Shown in pieces: positions 35,532 to 43,266 of a stretch of 43,266 nucleotides of DNA; positions within the stretch are counted from its first letter, which is position 1, and each line of letters starts with the position of its first letter. The notes under the pieces were generated by a model. That model was not told the DNA's origin. It ran no database searches and saw nothing but the letters and a program-made list of their open reading frames with translations. A program made the position numbers and the translations under genes. The DNA comes from an uncultured Saprospiraceae bacterium (GTDB lineage Bacteria > Bacteroidota > Bacteroidia > Chitinophagales > Saprospiraceae): NCBI GenBank assembly GCA_937921595.1, contig CAKZTD010000082.1, forward strand, positions 1 to 43,266. Direction: 5' to 3'.

Positions 35532-37280
35532 TTAGTTATGTCCAGTCATTTCGAGATTTTGCGAAATGGTTTCGAACTTTGCGCTGAGTGATTTTAAAAG
35601 ATCTTCACTCTTGGTGACCTTTGACTTTAGTTCAGCATTTTCTTTTTCCAGAGCTTCGACTTTGCGAGCGAGTTCTTGAGTAGCAGAGACGTTGAGTGTG
35701 AAGACTCGGTCGTAATCGACGGTGTGGAAATCATCTACTTCCTTTCCGTAAACGAATACGTCCTTTTTTATTTTTATATTTTTTGGAGAAACGGTAAAAG
35801 AAAAATCATTTTCCACTTGAAGTACAAGCATGTCTTCCTCTCCTTCTGGAATCACAATTTTTACATTATCATTTACTTTCAAGCCATGCGCTTTTTCCAA
35901 AGTAACTTTGACCATTTTATCTGTCGCATTTACCTGAGTAGCAAAAGCATAAATATTTGGAATATGCTCAGTTCTTAAAGTAACTGCTTCAGGAAATACT
36001 GCTTTTACTTGCTGTGCAATCAATCCTTTTTTAGAAGCATCACCATTATTAAGAAAATCAACGTGCCGATAATCTGTAACTTCGATTTGATTTAAAGTAT
36101 TCAAATCTTTTTGATGATTGGACAGGTTTAAATCCGTTTTTATTCGTTGGTCAGAATTTGCCCAAAAGGCATAAGCAAGTACATGATCATTTACTACAAG
36201 TCCAAAATTCCAGCTATGATTTCCAGTTCCAATTGAAAGCCAATTACCACTATGATTAGTTTGACGTGAATAACCTTGAGTCCATGACTTCCCAATAATA
36301 CTATTGCCTCCAACTTCCATTGCATTTGGGACAACTAAGTGTCCTCCTTTGGTGTCGATGACCATATTACCGCCATTCGTCGTAATACCAAATTGCTCTG
36401 GATTATCTGGGTCATTAAATCCAACTTTAGCATTCATAGTAGCACTCGTACCTTGTGGGTAAAAAGAAATAAAGCTAGAATCTGTTCCGATGAGCTTTAG
36501 GGCTTCCCCATTTTTATTGATTTCGACAGGGTTTGTCATGGGAGTCAAAGTAATTCCTCCTACTGGATTCGACAACTGTAAATCACCTCCATTCGCCGCA
36601 TCAAAACCTAAACTTGCACTACCAGTTGAATTGGTCAATACAAGATTTGCATCCGTGGTTCCTTCAATCGTCAATAACTCATGAGCTGTGGCTTGAATTT
36701 TACCATTTGAAAAAGCATAGGTCTTATCCGTTCCACCTGCATCGAAAGACATTCCGTCAGCAGTTGTGGTAATGGTAGCAGTATTGTTAGCATCTTCGAT
36801 AGCTTTCAATCCTAGAATTCCGTCGCCTTCTTGAACTGTCAACTTATGCTCGGGAACAGAAGCACCGACACCAACATTTCCAGAGTTTGGGAAAATATTA
36901 TCATCACCAATCAGAGAAAGCGCATAAGGCGAAGAAGTCAATCGAGCTCTGGGATATAAATCTATATCTCCATCTACTGATACGCCCAGATAGTATGGGA
37001 CATTGAAAGGAACATCTAAAGGTGTGCTACCTGCTCCTAAAATTACACTATAGATTCCCCCGTTAATTCTTACATCTTCTATGGTTTCTTCCCAGAGTAC
37101 CGTACCGGCAACTTCGACATCATATAGTTTGAAGGTCAAGTCATATTCGCCATTTTCTACGGCATTGCCTTCGATGGTTTTGACGATACCTTGAATACTA
37201 AGATTGGAAGTTTGGGCATTGCTTGTTAATGCTATGAATAGCATCATTCCCGTGATCATTGTTACCAGTTGGTTCTTCAT
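35532..37280 (-). CDS. Tail-fiber-like secreted protein with S74 self-cleaving chaperone domain
   Basis: The 582-residue product has a signal peptide ending SNAQ (residue 23). The N-terminal domain, about 24-125, is the one found in the other S74 proteins here. A shorter fibre region follows. The S74 chaperone opens with NSDQRIKTDL (S376-D377) and KGLIAQQVKAVFPEA; the C-terminal coiled coil ends LEMTGHN. In this family the chaperone folds trimeric stalks and then cuts itself off. It is the first gene of a two-gene S74 operon. Its upstream region has a GGGGTATGT box (37351-37359) and GTTACAA (37366-37372), both also found in front of the peptide operon. A 54-codon remnant closest to this C-terminus lies at 41938-42102. 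Confidence 0.9.
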   Translation of the reverse strand: MKNQLVTMITGMMLFIALTSNAQTSNLSIQGIVKTIEGNAVENGEYDLTFKLYDVEVAGTVLWEETIEDVRINGGIYSVILGAGSTPLDVPFNVPYYLGVSVDGDIDLYPRARLTSSPYALSLIGDDNIFPNSGNVGVGASVPEHKLTVQEGDGILGLKAIEDANNTATITTTADGMSFDAGGTDKTYAFSNGKIQATAHELLTIEGTTDANLVLTNSTGSASLGFDAANGGDLQLSNPVGGITLTPMTNPVEINKNGEALKLIGTDSSFISFYPQGTSATMNAKVGFNDPDNPEQFGITTNGGNMVIDTKGGHLVVPNAMEVGGNSIIGKSWTQGYSRQTNHSGNWLSIGTGNHSWNFGLVVNDHVLAYAFWANSDQRIKTDLNLSNHQKDLNTLNQIEVTDYRHVDFLNNGDASKKGLIAQQVKAVFPEAVTLRTEHIPNIYAFATQVNATDKMVKVTLEKAHGLKVNDNVKIVIPEGEEDMLVLQVENDFSFTVSPKNIKIKKDVFVYGKEVDDFHTVDYDRVFTLNVSATQELARKVEALEKENAELKSKVTKSEDLLKSLSAKFETISQNLEMTGHN

Positions 37281-37446
37281 CTTATTTACAATGTTTTTAA
37301 AAATTAGAGGTTTATAAATTCTGTAAATAGAGAGACCAATTTTGTTCCGAGGGGTATGTATTGTGGTTACAAATGGATGGAAAAATCGTACGGGGGTGTG
37401 TTTTTAGGACTTTTTTAAGTAAAAAACTGTTTAATTCTTAAATCAA

Positions 37447-37489
37447 GTTTCTTTTTTCCTTGACGGAAAAAGAAACAAAAAAGTCAAGG
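37447..37489. repeat. Dispersed hairpin repeat, copy 2, with two exclusive folds
   Basis: GTTTCTTTTTTCC (37447-37459) can pair with GGAAAAAGAAAC (37465-37476). Alternatively CCTTGAC (37458-37464) can pair with GTCAAGG (37483-37489). The two stems share bases and exclude each other. The string at 37466-37483 is identical to 29482-29499. Confidence 0.6.
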
Positions 37490-37660
37490 CTGTATACTTT
37501 TTTTAACGCAAGAATCTGTTCAAAATCCTTAATTCTAAAAACTCGCCTTTGAGTCCACGTCTTACTAATTAACTAGGAATTGCTTTAGTTAATCTCTTTT
37601 TATTAAGTACTGTTTTGGCTCAAACAGTTTAGAATTCTTAGCGAATTTTGACTTGATTTT

Positions 37661-37704
37661 CATTAAAAAATAAAAGGCCATGCACCAATCTTTTGGCATC
37701 ATGG
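37661..37704 (-). terminator. Probable terminator of the 1299-residue HTCS gene
   Basis: On the minus strand CCATG (37704-37700) pairs with CATGG (37682-37678), and CCAA (37696-37693) pairs with TTGG (37688-37685). The stem has a small asymmetric internal loop and a 4-nt apex loop, and is followed by CCTTTTATTTTTT. It lies about 48 bp after the HTCS stop codon. Confidence 0.65.
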
Positions 37705-37751
37705 ATGAATATAAAAAAGATACATTTTTCAATTAGTTGAGCTCCTCGAGT

Positions 37752-40700
37752 TTATTCTTTCTCTGTCATTTGGGATTCCAGGAATTGGCCAACGGTCATA
37801 CCGTATTCAGTTTTGAAGCATTTGTAGAAATAACTAGGTTCATTGAAACCAACCATATAGGAAATTTCTGAAGCGTTTCCGGCGGATTGTAATAACAGCG
37901 ATTTGGCTTTTTCCAAGCGATGGGTACGGATGAAAACGGAAGGTGTAATTCCGGTGATGGCTTTGAGTTTTCTAAACAAATTTACTCTAGACATACCTAA
38001 GGCGGCACTGAAGTCTTCTACTCCAAAGTTATAGTTATTGAGGTTCTCTTCGATGACTTCCGTACATTTTTTCACGAAGACTTGCTCCGGAGTAATGATT
38101 TCGATGGCAGGTGTTTCGATTTCTTGATTGGTAAGAAATTCTTTTTGATAACTTCTTTGCTGAGCCAATAGGTTATTTAGCCGAAGAGCTAGTTCATTTT
38201 GACTATATGGTTTGGTGAGGTATTCATTGGCACCTACGCTTAGACCGTTTATTTTTTCTTCTTGTCCTACTTTGGCTGTTAAGAGGACGATTGGGATATG
38301 ATTGGTTCGTTCATCTGATTTTAATTGTTCGCAAACTTCGTAGCCATTTTTTCCGGGCATCATGACATCGCAGATGATTAAATCGGGGATATGCTCGAAT
38401 GCTTTTTCTAGGCCAATGATTCCATCAGTTGCGGTGATTAGCTGATATTGACTAGCAAACATTTTTTGATGATGATAAAGCAAGTCTTCATTATCCTCGA
38501 TCACCAAAAGAATTGGATGATCTTCTTTTTCTGAAAGTATGGTGTCTTCTCCTATTTTTATATGAGACGGCTGATCTATTGCTTGATCAAAATTTGAAAC
38601 TTCAATCCCTGGGTCATTTGCGTTTTCTAATATTGGAGCGATGCTTAATGGAAGAGCAATTTTAAAATAAGTCCCCTCTCCTATTTTGCTTTCGAGTTGA
38701 ATACTTCCCTGGTGAATGTCAACCAATTCTTTTACTAATGCTAGCCCCAATCCTGTTCCTTCGTGTGTATAATCATCGGTTTGATTGACCTGATAAAAAC
38801 GATCAAAAATTCGAACCTGATCTACTTTAGTAATTCCAACTCCGGAATCCTGAACTTCGATGATGGTATCTTTTTGATTTTGAATCAAGCTGACCTTAAT
38901 CCTTCCATTGGCTGGTGTAAACTTAACCGCATTCGACAATAGATTATAAATGATTTTATCCAATTTGTCTCGATCGAAGTTCAAATTAGGATTTGCTAAA
39001 TTAGCATTAAAAGATATTTCTATATTTTTATTTTTTGCCAGAAGTTCAAAAGACCTTACTAGTTCTTTTATATAAAATTGAAAATCGCCTGCGCTCTCCT
39101 TAAGTTTCATCTTCCCAGCTTCAAGGGTAGACAAATCCAATAATTGCTCAATGAGCTGGGATAATCTTCGAGCATTACGCCCCATGATATCTACTTCAAT
39201 TTCAGAGAAATTTAGTTTTCTATCGGCTTGATCAGCCTTCGTAATTTTGTCTATAGCTTTCTGATCCAGCGTATTTAGAATCAAGGTAAGCGGCGTTCGA
39301 AACTCGTGAGAAATATTGGCTAAGAATCTAGATTTAGATTTATCTAATTGGCGTAACTCTTCCGCTTGAGACTGAATCGTTTGGGTTCTTTCGACAACAG
39401 TGAGTTCCAATTCTTGCTGTCTTTGGATCAAGACTCGGGTCCGGATTTCCTGGATTACAATCGCAGCGAATAATAAAAATAATCCGCTTAATAGTATGAA
39501 CCACCATTGCAAATAAAAAGGCTTGAGTACTTCGATTGGGATGCTTAATTCTTGTTTTGAAAAAAGGCCATTTCCCGCTCGACCTCGAACCGTTAAGGTA
39601 TGCTTACCGTATGGTAAACCACTAATATTGAGTGTACTTTCTTTTCCGGCATTCCAGGTTTCGCCGTCGATATCAAAGACATATTGAACGCTGTTGGGAT
39701 TGGAATAATCAAGTAAAGCAAATTGGAGTTTCAAATATCGATCTCCAGGTCGCATGACTATTTTTTTATTTTTTAAAAACGTAGCCATCTTATCTTCCAA
39801 AGCTTCCTTTTCTTCTGAGAATAATACACAATCCATCAATAATAAAGGAATATTATGCTGTTCATCTTTAAAATCTACAAAATCTTTTGGGTGGAAATGA
39901 GTGACTCCATTGAGGCTGCCGAAATAGAGGTTGCCCAAGGAGTCTTTTAAATGTGCGGCTCTATTGAACTCCCGATGAGTGATGCCGTCTTCGGGCAAAT
40001 ATACTTTTACTCTTTCCGTGCTTTTTTCGAATTGCATGAGACCATTATCGCTGCTCATCCAGAGAAAACCAAAATCATCTTCATAGACCGCCATGATGTG
40101 ATTATTGGATAAACCATCTTTGGTGGTAAACAACCGATGTTGATTGTTTTTTTTATCCCAACGCATCAAGCCGTTGAATGTACCGATCCAAAAGATTCCC
40201 TCCTGATCTTGATACATGTGTCGCATATCTTTCGAAGGGAGATAATGGAGGGAATCATCTGATGCATATCTTTCCGTGAGACTTTTCTTTTCAATATCCA
40301 ACTGATAAATCCCATTATCTGAAAGTACCCAATGCTGTCCATCTTGATCTTTATAAAATTGATATACTCTTCCTGTTGCTTCTTTGAAAGCAGTCGTATC
40401 TGTTTTTAGTATTTCGACTTTTTTCGCTCCGGGATCGAGGTAAGAAATTCCGAAAAAATTTCCAAACCAATGTCGACCATTTTCATCTTTATAGCTGGTC
40501 CAAGAATCAGTATAATGTCTACGAAGGTGGACTGGCCAGTTGGATTTTAAATGTTCAAAATGATTATCAACAAATCGAACACTCCTAAATTCTGGTCGAG
40601 TAAAAAACTCAGGATCGTGGTAATCGGTTCTTTTGAATGGGCTCGATTTTATACCCACTTCTGTTAGGCCATAAAAACCACCAATCCAAAAGATGTTGTC

Positions 40701-41651
40701 TTTGTAGAATTCAAAATTAACTTGTTTTGCGATGAGATCATTATATACATTTGAGGTAAAAATGCCTGTCGTGTCTCCTCTGGGCATCACACTGACTTGG
40801 CCATCCAATAGCATTAAAAAATTATCCTGCTTTTCATCATAGGCAATACTTGGAAAATAAGCGTCAGAAACCCGGTGAGGAAAAGGAAAAGTACTTTGCC
40901 TGCCTTTGGTATCTAGGACAGTATAGCTTTGTTGATGATCCTCTTTATTCCAAAATAATAAACCCTGATCTTTTGTCGTCCAAATGTTCCGCTCTGTATT
41001 TTTAATGGCGAGCGATACTTGCTTTTTATAGGTATTGTCCAGCTGATGCTTGAAAAAATTAAAGACACTCTTCGTTTTATCTTGAGGAGCAGGGCTTTCT
41101 AACCAAAAATCTGGAGCATTAGGTATACTGATCATTCCTCGTATGGAATCCAAGTCAACATTAAAGGACCTAAATTTTTTATGAGTATCATAGCTGATTA
41201 ATTTCTGGTCTTTTGTTTTGACAATCATTGTACTGTCTCCCAGCATGATGGCATCAGAATAACTTGTCTCTGAGAATGGGCATTGATCACCAAACTTTTC
41301 TTCGAAGCTTTTGACTCGCTCTGTTCGGGTATTAAAAAACACTAAAATATCCTTTGGATAATTTGTTCTTAGCCAAAGATCTCCTTCATGATCTTCTAAT
41401 ATTTTTCGGTTACCAACTTTAAAAAAATTAAGCTCCGCAGCCAGCTTAAATGATTTTCCATCATAACGATTGATTCCGTTGGCGGTACCTATCCACATCA
41501 TCCCACGGCTATCTTTATGTAACCAACGTATCTGATTATGAGAAAGCCCATCTTCGAGATTGTATGAATTGACCTTGATGTTATAGGATTGCTGCGAAAA
41601 GAGCAAAGCGGTGGCCTGGAGTAATATTATAGTAATGAGAAGTCGGAGCAT
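37752..41651 (-). CDS. Hybrid two-component system (HTCS) upstream of the S74 pair
   Basis: 1299 residues. Signal peptide MLRLLITIILLQATALLFSQ; periplasmic propeller repeats to about 590 (DSRGMMWIGTANGINRYDG, DQEGIFWIGTFNGLMRW, DDFGFLWMSSDNGL); Y_Y_Y domain about 640-710; membrane helix about 716-734; kinase with H782 in SHEFRTP and intact NLLSNAVKF, DSGVGI and GTGLGL boxes; receiver with the acceptor Asp in CDVMMPGKNGYEV; AraC-type domain at the end (MSRVNLFRKLKAITG, ISYMVGFNEPSYFYKCFKTEYG). It is a close paralogue of the 1362-residue HTCS at 21.6-25.6 kb. Both are followed on the same strand by S74 tail-fiber-like genes, their likely targets (inference from repeated context). The sensed ligand is unknown. 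Confidence 0.95.
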   Translation of the reverse strand: MLRLLITIILLQATALLFSQQSYNIKVNSYNLEDGLSHNQIRWLHKDSRGMMWIGTANGINRYDGKSFKLAAELNFFKVGNRKILEDHEGDLWLRTNYPKDILVFFNTRTERVKSFEEKFGDQCPFSETSYSDAIMLGDSTMIVKTKDQKLISYDTHKKFRSFNVDLDSIRGMISIPNAPDFWLESPAPQDKTKSVFNFFKHQLDNTYKKQVSLAIKNTERNIWTTKDQGLLFWNKEDHQQSYTVLDTKGRQSTFPFPHRVSDAYFPSIAYDEKQDNFLMLLDGQVSVMPRGDTTGIFTSNVYNDLIAKQVNFEFYKDNIFWIGGFYGLTEVGIKSSPFKRTDYHDPEFFTRPEFRSVRFVDNHFEHLKSNWPVHLRRHYTDSWTSYKDENGRHWFGNFFGISYLDPGAKKVEILKTDTTAFKEATGRVYQFYKDQDGQHWVLSDNGIYQLDIEKKSLTERYASDDSLHYLPSKDMRHMYQDQEGIFWIGTFNGLMRWDKKNNQHRLFTTKDGLSNNHIMAVYEDDFGFLWMSSDNGLMQFEKSTERVKVYLPEDGITHREFNRAAHLKDSLGNLYFGSLNGVTHFHPKDFVDFKDEQHNIPLLLMDCVLFSEEKEALEDKMATFLKNKKIVMRPGDRYLKLQFALLDYSNPNSVQYVFDIDGETWNAGKESTLNISGLPYGKHTLTVRGRAGNGLFSKQELSIPIEVLKPFYLQWWFILLSGLFLLFAAIVIQEIRTRVLIQRQQELELTVVERTQTIQSQAEELRQLDKSKSRFLANISHEFRTPLTLILNTLDQKAIDKITKADQADRKLNFSEIEVDIMGRNARRLSQLIEQLLDLSTLEAGKMKLKESAGDFQFYIKELVRSFELLAKNKNIEISFNANLANPNLNFDRDKLDKIIYNLLSNAVKFTPANGRIKVSLIQNQKDTIIEVQDSGVGITKVDQVRIFDRFYQVNQTDDYTHEGTGLGLALVKELVDIHQGSIQLESKIGEGTYFKIALPLSIAPILENANDPGIEVSNFDQAIDQPSHIKIGEDTILSEKEDHPILLVIEDNEDLLYHHQKMFASQYQLITATDGIIGLEKAFEHIPDLIICDVMMPGKNGYEVCEQLKSDERTNHIPIVLLTAKVGQEEKINGLSVGANEYLTKPYSQNELALRLNNLLAQQRSYQKEFLTNQEIETPAIEIITPEQVFVKKCTEVIEENLNNYNFGVEDFSAALGMSRVNLFRKLKAITGITPSVFIRTHRLEKAKSLLLQSAGNASEISYMVGFNEPSYFYKCFKTEYGMTVGQFLESQMTEKE

Positions 41652-41937
41652 TGTATTTATTTAGAATCTGTTCTAAGTACAAACACAATATATATTTTTT
41701 TAATATAACAAAAAGAAGGAAGCTTGTCCTTTTGAGGCTAAAACAGCATTTTGCAACATTTGAATAGTTATTTGAGACGGGAAGTGAGCTTAGAACATTG
41801 TAGATTCTATTATTCGGCCTAGACAAAGAAAAAATAACATGCCTATTCGTTGGGTTTAGAAAATAATATCCCCCCAAAAGGAAGACAGGAATTCTTTTGA
41901 TTGAGATGGGATTGATAATTTTCTAATTTAAACTAAT

Positions 41938-42102
41938 TTACTTTTGGCCTGTCATTTCAAAGGTTTGCTCTAAGGATTCGACCTTTGCACTAAGGGTTTT
42001 TAAAACATCATTGACATTGGTGACTTTTGACTTTAGCTCGGCATTTTCCTTTTTGAGTGTATCGGATTGTCGAACGAGTTCTTGAGTGGCGGAGACGCTA
42101 AG
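41938..42102 (-). pseudogene. C-terminal remnant of an S74 tail-fiber-like gene
   Basis: A 54-codon in-frame piece ends in a stop at 41938-41940. It reads LSVSATQEL at its start, AELKSKVT in the middle and LSAK..EM-TGQK at its end. It aligns without gaps to the last 54 residues of the 582-residue S74 protein (about 34 identities). Above 42102 similarity stops abruptly and there is no start codon, signal peptide or S74 domain. It is therefore a truncated relic, probably left by recombination between tandem S74 genes; the breakpoint abuts AGGAC-GTCT-GTCCT, a small palindrome. Confidence 0.85.
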
Positions 42103-42136
42103 AAAAGGAGGACGTCTGTCCTTTATTACTTATGTA

Positions 42137-42156
42137 TTTCTTTTCGCTGAAAGAAA
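42137..42156. repeat. Degenerate copy of the hairpin repeat
   Basis: TTTCTTTTC, a 3-nt loop (GCT) and GAAAGAAA resemble the CTTTTTC...GAAAAAGAAAC hairpins at 29464 and 37447, but the downstream AAAAAAG is replaced. It is followed by CG-rich simple sequence (CTTCGTTCGCTTCGCTCGCT, 42182-42201). Confidence 0.35.
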
Positions 42157-42208
42157 CTAACGAGGTGATCGAATCCATCGCCTTCGTTCGCTTCGCTCGC
42201 TCTAATAA

Positions 42209-42246
42209 AAAATGACTCTTCCGATCCATATCAAAAGAGCCATTTT
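42209..42246 (-). terminator. Terminator of the Lys/Ala-rich protein gene
   Basis: AAAATGACTCTT (42209-42220) pairs with AAGAGCCATTTT (42235-42246) except for one mismatch. On the minus strand it is followed by TTTTTTATT. It lies 19 bp after the stop codon at 42266. Confidence 0.8.
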
Positions 42247-42265
42247 ACTAAACAAGCAAGAATGC

Positions 42266-42907
42266 TTAGTTATTTTTCTTCTTTGCTTTAGCAGCTTCTC
42301 GCTCCGCTTTACGAGCTTTTTGTTCTGCTTTAGCAGCCTGCTTATCAGCTTTACGAATTTGCTTATCTATTTTAGCTTCTGCTTTTTCTGCTTTAATGGC
42401 AGCTTTCTCAGCTTTTTTAGCTGCTCGTTCTGCTTTTTTCTCTGCTTTCTTTTGAGCTTTCGCTTCTTTTGCTGCTTTCTTAAGAGCTTTTTTCTCTGCT
42501 CGTTCTGCTTTCTTTATCGCCTTAGCTGCTTTCTTTTCTTCTTTGGCTAATTTTTTAGCAGCCTTAGCTTCTGCTTTTGCAGCTTTTGCCTCTGCCTTCA
42601 TAGCTTTAGCCTCCGCCTTTTCTGCTTTTACTCGCTCCTTTTTTTCTTTTTCCGCTTGCCTTGTTGCTTCTTTTGCTTCCTTTTCAGCCTTCTTTGCAGC
42701 TGTTTTCGCTTCTTTCTCCGCCTTCATTGCAGCAACTTTTGCCTCTTTTGCTGCTTCCATTGCAGCAGCTTTTTCAGCCATTTCAGCTTCCATTTGTTCT
42801 ACATTTACAGGCATATCTACTTGAGTTACAAGTGAATCTACTGTTTGGGCTGTTAATGTTGACAAGCTAATACTCAATGTTAGTAATGCTAATATTAATT
42901 TTTTCAT
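42266..42907 (-). CDS. Secreted Lys/Ala/Glu-rich coiled-coil protein
   Basis: The 213-residue product has a clear signal peptide (MKKLILALLTLSISLSTLTA, cleavage near TAQ). After a short acidic linker (about 24-45) the rest, about 46-213, is built almost wholly from Ala, Lys, Glu and a few Arg and Gln in AEKKAEK- and KAEAKAAK-like steps, predicting one very long charged helix. It resembles the periplasmic spacer of TolA-type proteins in composition but lacks a membrane anchor and TolA C-terminal domain. It is probably periplasmic or envelope-associated; possible roles include a spacer or nucleic-acid/polyanion binding because it is strongly basic overall. It has its own leader and terminator. 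The long plus-strand frames opposite are artefacts of the biased codons. Confidence 0.8.
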   Translation of the reverse strand: MKKLILALLTLSISLSTLTAQTVDSLVTQVDMPVNVEQMEAEMAEKAAAMEAAKEAKVAAMKAEKEAKTAAKKAEKEAKEATRQAEKEKKERVKAEKAEAKAMKAEAKAAKAEAKAAKKLAKEEKKAAKAIKKAERAEKKALKKAAKEAKAQKKAEKKAERAAKKAEKAAIKAEKAEAKIDKQIRKADKQAAKAEQKARKAEREAAKAKKKNN

Positions 42908-43075
42908 GTCCGGATTTTTTAGTTTTAAAATTAAGAACCTGTTTAAGATTTATGCTTTTTAGACTAATAATTTATCCGGAAGTATCAATTTTAACATTTT
43001 TTTAAGGATATACTTCTTTCATTTTTTTGTCCCTAAAGATCAGAATCTAAGATTTGGAATGAACAGTACCTTAAA

Positions 43076-43129
43076 AATCAAGAAGAATTTAGAGCCACCT
43101 AGTTGTTGACCTCTTAACCCTTCTTGATT
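43076..43129 (-). terminator. Terminator of the right-edge S74 gene
   Basis: AATCAAGAAG (43076-43085) and CTTCTTGATT (43120-43129) form a 10-bp stem with a 34-nt loop. On the minus strand the stem is followed by TTT. It lies 24 bp after the stop codon at 43153. Confidence 0.7.
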
Positions 43130-43152
43130 ACTTGACGATTTACAAAAAACAC

Positions 43153-43266
43153 TTAGTTACTTCCAGTAGCATTGAACACTTCTTCCAAAGCTCTCATCCT
43201 ACTACTCAAAGATCCCATCTCTGCTTTCAGTACATTGTTTGATGCTCTTAACGCATCATTGGTTTT
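43153..43266 (-). CDS. C-terminal end of a further S74 tail-fiber-like gene (cut by window edge)
   Basis: 37 in-frame codons and a stop remain (KTNDALRASNNVLKAEM ... MRALEEVFNATGSN). The pattern matches the coiled-coil tail of the 632-residue S74 protein (SNDALKAEVRSMNARLESIE...SSTGSN), so this is very probably the end of another member of the family. The S74 domain itself is outside the window. It is the nearest upstream gene to the Lys/Ala-rich protein and is closed by its own terminator. Confidence 0.75.
   Translation of the reverse strand, partial: KTNDALRASNNVLKAEMGSLSSRMRALEEVFNATGSN

Larger units (their letters stand above)
37281..37751. other. 471-bp intergenic region: S74 promoter, hairpin repeat, HTCS terminator
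   Basis: No gene was found. From left to right it holds the S74 operon promoter region (GGGGTATGT at 37351, GTTACAA at 37366), a dispersed hairpin repeat (37447-37489), a small ACTGTTT/AAACAGT hairpin (37609-37628) and the probable HTCS terminator (37661-37704). Several A/T-rich stretches remain unexplained. Confidence 0.5.

Noticed and set aside
19423-37280. S74 tail-fiber-like genes as remains of a prophage
   Set aside because: Each full copy has a Sec signal peptide and the same non-phage N-terminal domain; no capsid, terminase, integrase or lysis genes are nearby.
41581-41877. 98-codon minus-strand frame overlapping the start of the 1299-residue HTCS
   Set aside because: It overlaps the HTCS signal peptide in another frame, has no recognisable domain, and its start region is AT-rich spacer.
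42212-42870. Long plus-strand frames opposite the Lys/Ala-rich gene
   Set aside because: They encode Phe/Ser/Leu-rich strings that are the direct complement of GCN/AAR/GAR codons, and lack any separate gene signal.

Overview
The window is low-GC bacterial DNA from a member of the Bacteroidota, probably a marine Saprospiria or Cytophagia relative (the rank below phylum is inferred). The evidence is three very large hybrid two-component systems (HTCS) with beta-propeller sensors, secreted proteins ending in type A type IX secretion (T9SS) C-terminal domains, secreted S74 'tail fiber' proteins and AT-rich spacers without Shine-Dalgarno signals. All genes but one are on the minus strand, so transcription runs from high to low coordinates. 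No rRNA, tRNA, CRISPR array, transposase, integrase or SusC/SusD pair was recognised.

Layout in transcription order. 43266-41938: the C-terminal end of an S74 protein cut by the window edge, a secreted Lys/Ala/Glu-rich coiled-coil protein, and a 54-codon remnant of another S74 gene. 41651-33579: an HTCS followed by two tandem S74 proteins. 32529-33482: the only plus-strand gene, a small T9SS cargo protein, convergent with the S74 pair across a bidirectional terminator. 32366-25929: two paralogous TPR-sensor hybrid kinases with AraC output, then three tiny tandem genes for double-glycine-leader peptides closed by a very strong terminator. 25647-12434: a second HTCS, an S74 protein and a LamG-containing T9SS giant. 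12245-1: a T9SS repeat protein, a third HTCS, an outer-membrane barrel and a partial fibronectin-type surface protein.

The most notable region is 25.8-32.4 kb. The three 43-44 residue peptides match the classical leader LSxxELxxVxGG and would release nearly identical 10-11 residue cores (consensus YKGDPPPYIEA). Just upstream are two TPR-type membrane kinases with complementary defects. The 936-codon ORF keeps the phospho-acceptor His, but both N-box Asn and the second G1 Gly are lost. The 892-residue protein keeps the ATP-binding site, but its acceptor His is Ala. They look like an obligate trans-phosphorylating pair. Between this pair and the peptides are two GTTACAA-type direct repeats at 21-bp spacing, the geometry expected for an AraC-family regulator. 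The inferred picture is a peptide-signalling circuit: exported peptide, periplasmic TPR sensors, AraC output, peptide operon. No peptidase/exporter gene is in the window, so export would rely on one elsewhere.

Elsewhere, the pattern HTCS followed by S74 protein occurs twice, suggesting these HTCS control surface or adhesive proteins rather than the usual polysaccharide-use loci.
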